From positions 1 to 9,540 of the forward strand of contig JAEUJK010000722.1 of the NCBI GenBank assembly GCA_016794735.1: 9,540 nt of DNA, read 5' to 3'. Positions 6,747 to 9,540 of the stretch are shown piece by piece. The stretch's first letter is position 1, and the number at the start of each line of letters is the position of its first letter. The DNA is from Gemmatimonadota bacterium. Lineage in GTDB: Bacteria; Gemmatimonadota; Gemmatimonadetes; Gemmatimonadales; Gemmatimonadaceae. Both the position numbers and the translations under genes were made by a program. The notes under the pieces were generated by a model. The model saw only the letters and a list, made by a program, of their open reading frames with translations, did no database searches and was not told the DNA's origin.

Positions 6747-6776
6747 TTGACAGCCGAACCCTCTGGCGACAATATA
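6747..6776 (+). promoter_or_regulatory. Promoter of the arsR-SRPBCC operon
   Basis: TTGACA at 6747-6752 is a perfect -35 consensus. The -10 is less clear: the only AT-rich stretch is AATATA at 6771-6776, 18 bases downstream, with GACAAT at 6768-6773 as an alternative at 15. Either way the transcript would begin close to or at the ATG at 6784, giving a leaderless message. The downstream end touches the palindromic operator. Confidence 0.65.
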
Positions 6777-6792
6777 CAACCATATGGTTGTA
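6775..6792. promoter_or_regulatory. 18-bp palindromic operator over the arsR start codon
   Basis: TACAACCATATGGTTGTA is a perfect inverted repeat with no spacer. It runs from the -10 region through the first nine coding bases of arsR, with the ATG at its centre. A symmetric site just downstream of a promoter and next to a dimeric winged-helix repressor gene is the expected arrangement for autoregulation: bound repressor would block RNA polymerase. The palindrome is seen directly; its role is inferred. Confidence 0.75.
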
Positions 6793-7137
6793 CGTGCTGA
6801 CCTCACCGACTACGAGCTCGACCGCTTGTTCCATGCGCTCGCCGACACGACGCGTCGCGACATCGTCGCCCGGGTCATGGCGGGTGAGGAGGCGTCGGTC
6901 TCGATGCTGGCCGGGCGGTATTCCATGTCCTTTGCCGCCGTGCAGAAGCACGTCGCTGTCCTGGAGGAAGCCGGCCTCGTGACCAAGTACCCGCACGGCC
7001 GCGAACGCATCGTCCGCGGGAATCCCCAGCAACTCGCGCGCGCCAGCGCGCTCCTTCACCAGCTCGAGCAGCTCTGGAGCGCTCGCTTCAGCCAGCTCGA
7101 CGCCGTCCTCGCAGAACCCCCTCGCCGCAAGGAATAG
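6784..7137 (+). CDS. ArsR-family winged-helix repressor
   Basis: A 117-residue DNA-binding protein of the ArsR type, of the subgroup often found next to SRPBCC/AHSA1 genes. The N-terminal helix reads LDRLFHALADTTRRDIVARV, followed by the helix-turn-helix VSMLAGRYSMSFAAVQKHVA (about residues 39-58), LEEAGLVTKY, and the beta-wing with HGRERIVRG. A C-terminal helix about residues 80-108 probably dimerises. The cysteine metal motif of ArsR/SmtB sensors (ELCVCDL) is absent and the protein has no cysteine, so it is unlikely to be a classical thiolate metal sensor; the signal is unknown. There is no Shine-Dalgarno, and the start codon lies in the operator at the promoter edge. The stop is two bases before the next gene, so the two form an operon, probably autorepressed. 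Confidence 0.93.
   Translation: MVVRADLTDYELDRLFHALADTTRRDIVARVMAGEEASVSMLAGRYSMSFAAVQKHVAVLEEAGLVTKYPHGRERIVRGNPQQLARASALLHQLEQLWSARFSQLDAVLAEPPRRKE
7129..7133 (+). promoter_or_regulatory. Ribosome binding site of the SRPBCC gene
   Basis: AAGGA, six bases before the ATG at 7140 and lying within the last codons of arsR. It is one of the few clear Shine-Dalgarno sequences in the window and contrasts with the likely leaderless start of arsR. Confidence 0.65.
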
Positions 7138-7139
7138 CC

Positions 7140-8114
7140 ATGCCGATCACCAACATCTCCTCCGATCCCAACGCCCTCACGCTCACCGTCGTCGCGGACT
7201 ATCCGGTCTCCGTGGAGCGCTTGTGGGATGCCTATGCCGACCCGCGCAAGCTCGAGCGCTTCTGGGGCCCCGAACAGTGGCCGGCCACCTTCACGCGACA
7301 CGACATGTCCGTTGGCGGGCAGTCGCACTACTACATGACCGGGCCCGACGGCACGACGTCGCGTGGCTGGTTCAAGTTCCTGGCCGTGGAGCCCTACCGG
7401 AAGTTCGAGGTGGAAGACGGCTTCGCCGATGAATCCGGCAACGTGAACGCAACGATGCCCACCATGCGCATGATCTTCAACTTCGAGTCGACGGCCGGTG
7501 GCTCGCGCTTCACGAGCGTGACGTACTTCCCCTCGGTGGAAGCGATGGAGCAGCTCGTGAACATGGGCATGATGGAAGGCATGAAGTCGGCGATGGGGCA
7601 GATCGACGCGGTGCTCACCGACCTGCAGCTCTTCGCGGCGAGCATGGCCACCGAGGCCCAGCTCCTCAACGACACCCAGGTCCGCGTCAGTCGCATCGTG
7701 CGCGGGTCCGCGGACCAGGTGTGGCGCGCCCACTTCGATGCGAGCCTCATGAAGCGGTGGTGCCTCGGCCCCGATGGATGGTCGATGCCGGTGTGTGAGG
7801 TGACCACCACCGTGGGCGGACGCTACCGCTACGAGTGGGAGTCCAACGACGGATCGCAGCGCTTCGGCTTCGAAGGGGAATTGCTGGAGTTCGCCGCCCC
7901 GTATCGCGCCGTGACCACCGAGCAGATGATCGGGATGGAAGGGCCCGCCGTGCGGAACGAACTCACCCTCGTGCCGGTGCAGGGTGGGACGCTCATCAGC
8001 CTCCTCATCACCTACCCCACCAAGGAGCTGCGCGACATGATCCTTGGCACGGGGATGACCAAGGGGATGGAGACGAGTTACCTCCGCATGGAGCGCGAGC
8101 TGCTCGCCGCCTGA
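7140..8114 (+). CDS. Tandem two-domain SRPBCC (AHSA1-like) protein
   Basis: A 324-residue cytoplasmic protein made of two similar SRPBCC/AHSA1-type domains, a fold with a deep hydrophobic ligand pocket. Domain 1 covers about residues 12-165 and domain 2 about 170-322. Each begins with a strand, then a helix with a tryptophan pattern (VERLWDAYADPRKLERFWGP in the first, ADQVWRAHFDASLMKRWCLGP in the second), then a VGG turn with aromatic strands (VGGQSHYYMTG; VGGRYRYEWES). Each ends in a long helix with a methionine/glycine motif (MMEGMKSAMGQIDAVL; MTKGMETSYLRMERELL). Most AHSA1 proteins beside ArsR genes have a single domain of about 150 residues, so this looks like an internal duplication or fusion. 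The ligand or enzymatic role is not known from sequence. It is co-transcribed with the repressor and followed by a strong hairpin. Confidence 0.88.
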   Translation: MPITNISSDPNALTLTVVADYPVSVERLWDAYADPRKLERFWGPEQWPATFTRHDMSVGGQSHYYMTGPDGTTSRGWFKFLAVEPYRKFEVEDGFADESGNVNATMPTMRMIFNFESTAGGSRFTSVTYFPSVEAMEQLVNMGMMEGMKSAMGQIDAVLTDLQLFAASMATEAQLLNDTQVRVSRIVRGSADQVWRAHFDASLMKRWCLGPDGWSMPVCEVTTTVGGRYRYEWESNDGSQRFGFEGELLEFAAPYRAVTTEQMIGMEGPAVRNELTLVPVQGGTLISLLITYPTKELRDMILGTGMTKGMETSYLRMERELLAA

Positions 8115-8132
8115 GGACCATTCGACCCGCGC

Positions 8133-8164
8133 AGGCGCCGGATCCCACCCGGGATTCGGCGCCT
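8133..8164 (+). terminator. Strong hairpin terminator after the SRPBCC gene
   Basis: A 14-bp stem (8133-8146 with 8151-8164, one G-T pair at 8141/8156) closes a four-base ACCC loop, 18 bases after the stop codon. The tail CGTTGCGTTC is only mildly T-rich. Length, stability and position make it the likely end of the arsR-SRPBCC operon. Confidence 0.75.
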
Positions 8165-8179
8165 CGTTGCGTTCAGGGG

Positions 8180-8206
8180 GACCGGCCCCGAAACGCGGCG
8201 CCGGTC
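8180..8206 (+). other. Second stem-loop in the spacer before rsmB
   Basis: GACCGGC at 8180-8186 pairs with GCCGGTC at 8200-8206 (7 bp) around a 13-base loop. It could back up the terminator or belong to the rsmB leader. The rest of the spacer, 8207-8282, is pyrimidine-rich with no reading frame I would call. TACCTT at 8271-8276, six bases before the rsmB ATG, is the only weak -10 candidate. Confidence 0.35.
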
Positions 8207-8282
8207 GCGTCTGCGGCCGATCCCCAAATCAACCCTGCCCTCGCCCTCTCACCCGCTCAGCCTATCCGTCTACCTTTCGTCC

Positions 8283-9540
8283 ATGATCGCCTCGCCTCGG
8301 AAGCGTACCCGACAGGCCGTGACCCCCTCGCGGGTCGCGGCGGCCGAGATCATGCGGGGGCTCCGTCAGGGGCAGATGCTCGACCAGGCGTTCGAGGTTG
8401 CGGTGCGGGCACTCGACCCGCGCGATCGGCGCTGGGTGCAGGAGTTGTGCTGGGGCACCCTTCGCAACCGCGGGATGATCGACGCGTGGCTCGCCGACCG
8501 GGTGAAGGGTGGGTTGGATCGCCTCGACCCTGACGTCGTGGACCTGCTCCGGCTTGGCGCGTACCAGCTGCGGTTCATGGACTCGGTCCCTGCCTACGCG
8601 GCGATCGGCCAGACGGTGGAATTGGCGAAGGAGATGGTGGGGATGGGCGCGGCGGGGCTGGTGAACGCGGTGCTGCGACGCCTCGATCGCGACCGCGCCA
8701 CGCTCGACGCCACATCAGCCGACGAGGACGCCATCGCGCAGCTGGCCACACGCTACTCCCACCCGCGGTGGCTCGTCGCGCGCTGGGTCGCGCGTTGGGG
8801 CCCCGACGCGACCGCGGCCCTGCTGGCCGCGAACAACGCCGAGGCGCCGCTTGGGGTCCGCCCGCTGGGTGATGCCGCCGGTCGCGACACGCTGCGCGCC
8901 GCGATGGCAAACGCCGGCATGCAGCTCGCAGACGCGCCGTTCGGGCTCGACGGCTGGGAAGTCCGCGGCGCATCGAACATCCCGGACCTGCCCGGCTTTG
9001 CCGAGGGCGGGTTCTACGTGCAGGACCCGGCCGCTGCGCTTGTCGCGCGGTACGCAGCGATCCCGCAGGGAGCCGTCGTGCTGGACACCTGTGCGGCCCC
9101 GGGCGGCAAGACCATCGCGCTGGCGCACACAGCGAAGGTGATCGTCGCCGCCGACCGCGCGCTGCCGCGCCTGGCGCGCGTGCGCGAGAACGTGAAGCGA
9201 CTCCGGCTGCCGAACGTGTACCTCGTCGTTGCCGACGCGACCGAGGTGCCGTGTGTCGCGGCGGACGTGGTGCTCGTGGATGCACCATGCACGGGGACCG
9301 GCACCTTCCGCCGCCACCCGGATGCGCGCTGGCGGCTCAAGCCGTCCGACCTGGCCGTGACCTGCGCGGCGCAGCGTGAGATCCTCGAGGGCGCTTCGCG
9401 CTGCGTGCAACCCGGCGGATTGCTCGTCTACTCCACCTGCTCCCTGGAGTTTGAGGAGAACGAGGGGATGATCACCGCGTTCCTCGCGGCGCATCCCGAG
9501 TTCGTGCTGGAGCCCCCGCCCGACGGCGTGGTCCCCAGCG
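8283..9540 (+). CDS. rsmB: 16S rRNA (cytosine-5) methyltransferase RsmB, 3' end outside the window
   Basis: Methylates C967 (E. coli numbering) of 16S rRNA using S-adenosylmethionine. 419 residues are visible with no stop before the right edge; E. coli RsmB has about 429, so only a short tail should be missing. An N-terminal NusB-like RNA-binding domain covers about residues 15-140 (DRRWVQELCWGTLRN, LLRLGAYQLRFM, VNAVLRRLDRD). The Rossmann methyltransferase domain carries the SAM motif DTCAAPGGKT at 268-277, DAPCTGTGTFRRHPD from 333 with Cys336, and YSTCSLEFEENE with the predicted nucleophile Cys386. The ATG at 8283 has no Shine-Dalgarno. In many genomes this gene directly follows fmt; here a two-gene cassette lies between them, so it presumably has its own promoter. 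Confidence 0.96.
   Translation, partial: MIASPRKRTRQAVTPSRVAAAEIMRGLRQGQMLDQAFEVAVRALDPRDRRWVQELCWGTLRNRGMIDAWLADRVKGGLDRLDPDVVDLLRLGAYQLRFMDSVPAYAAIGQTVELAKEMVGMGAAGLVNAVLRRLDRDRATLDATSADEDAIAQLATRYSHPRWLVARWVARWGPDATAALLAANNAEAPLGVRPLGDAAGRDTLRAAMANAGMQLADAPFGLDGWEVRGASNIPDLPGFAEGGFYVQDPAAALVARYAAIPQGAVVLDTCAAPGGKTIALAHTAKVIVAADRALPRLARVRENVKRLRLPNVYLVVADATEVPCVAADVVLVDAPCTGTGTFRRHPDARWRLKPSDLAVTCAAQREILEGASRCVQPGGLLVYSTCSLEFEENEGMITAFLAAHPEFVLEPPPDGVVPS

Noticed and set aside
6687..8282. Transposon or integron carrying the arsR cassette
   Set aside because: No transposase or integrase, no terminal inverted repeats or target duplications recognisable by eye, and no tRNA nearby.
1..9540. 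CRISPR arrays, tRNA or rRNA genes, riboswitches
   Set aside because: No regularly spaced repeats, no cloverleaf or rRNA-like sequence, and no intergenic space longer than about 170 bases to hold a large structured RNA.

Overview
The window is about 9.5 kb of very GC-rich bacterial DNA, densely packed and almost entirely housekeeping in content. Composition and gene set fit an environmental Gram-negative-type bacterium, and Gemmatimonadota is my best guess. That is inferred from style (very high GC, GTG starts, a secreted TonB-C-like protein, a GGDEF protein with transmembrane segments), not from a marker gene.

Layout. (1) Positions 1-1014, minus strand: a membrane-anchored PAS-GGDEF diguanylate cyclase whose C-terminus runs off the left edge. 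(2) Positions 1015-1091: a divergent spacer with a promoter-like TATATT very close to the ruvB start. (3) Positions 1092-6686, plus strand: a tightly packed run ruvB - queA - small secreted TonB-C-like protein - tgt - yajC - def - fmt. Overlaps or gaps of a few bases suggest one operon with translational coupling. It combines Holliday-junction migration (RuvB), two steps of queuosine tRNA modification (Tgt, QueA), the Sec accessory YajC, and the start and end of N-formylmethionine use (Fmt formylates initiator tRNA, Def removes the formyl group). (4) Positions 6687-6783: a GC-rich hairpin, then a perfect TTGACA -35 and a perfect 18-bp palindrome that covers the start codon of the next gene. 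(5) Positions 6784-8114: a two-gene accessory unit, an ArsR-type repressor followed by a tandem two-domain SRPBCC/AHSA1 protein, closed by a 14-bp stem terminator hairpin. (6) Positions 8283-9540: rsmB, cut by the right edge.

The arsR-SRPBCC cassette sits between fmt and rsmB, which in many bacteria are consecutive (def-fmt-rsmB). It therefore looks like an accessory insertion into a conserved translation cluster.

I do not see a clearly new multi-gene system. The most unusual local signal is inside tgt. A proline-rich segment of roughly 30 codons, starting at a GGGGGCCCCCCCC tract, separates a G-ending-codon 5' half from a C-ending-codon 3' half, and the substrate-pocket motif just upstream is atypical. 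Other points of interest are the operator on the arsR start codon, likely leaderless starts for the first gene of each transcription unit, and the signal-peptide TonB-C-like protein between queA and tgt.
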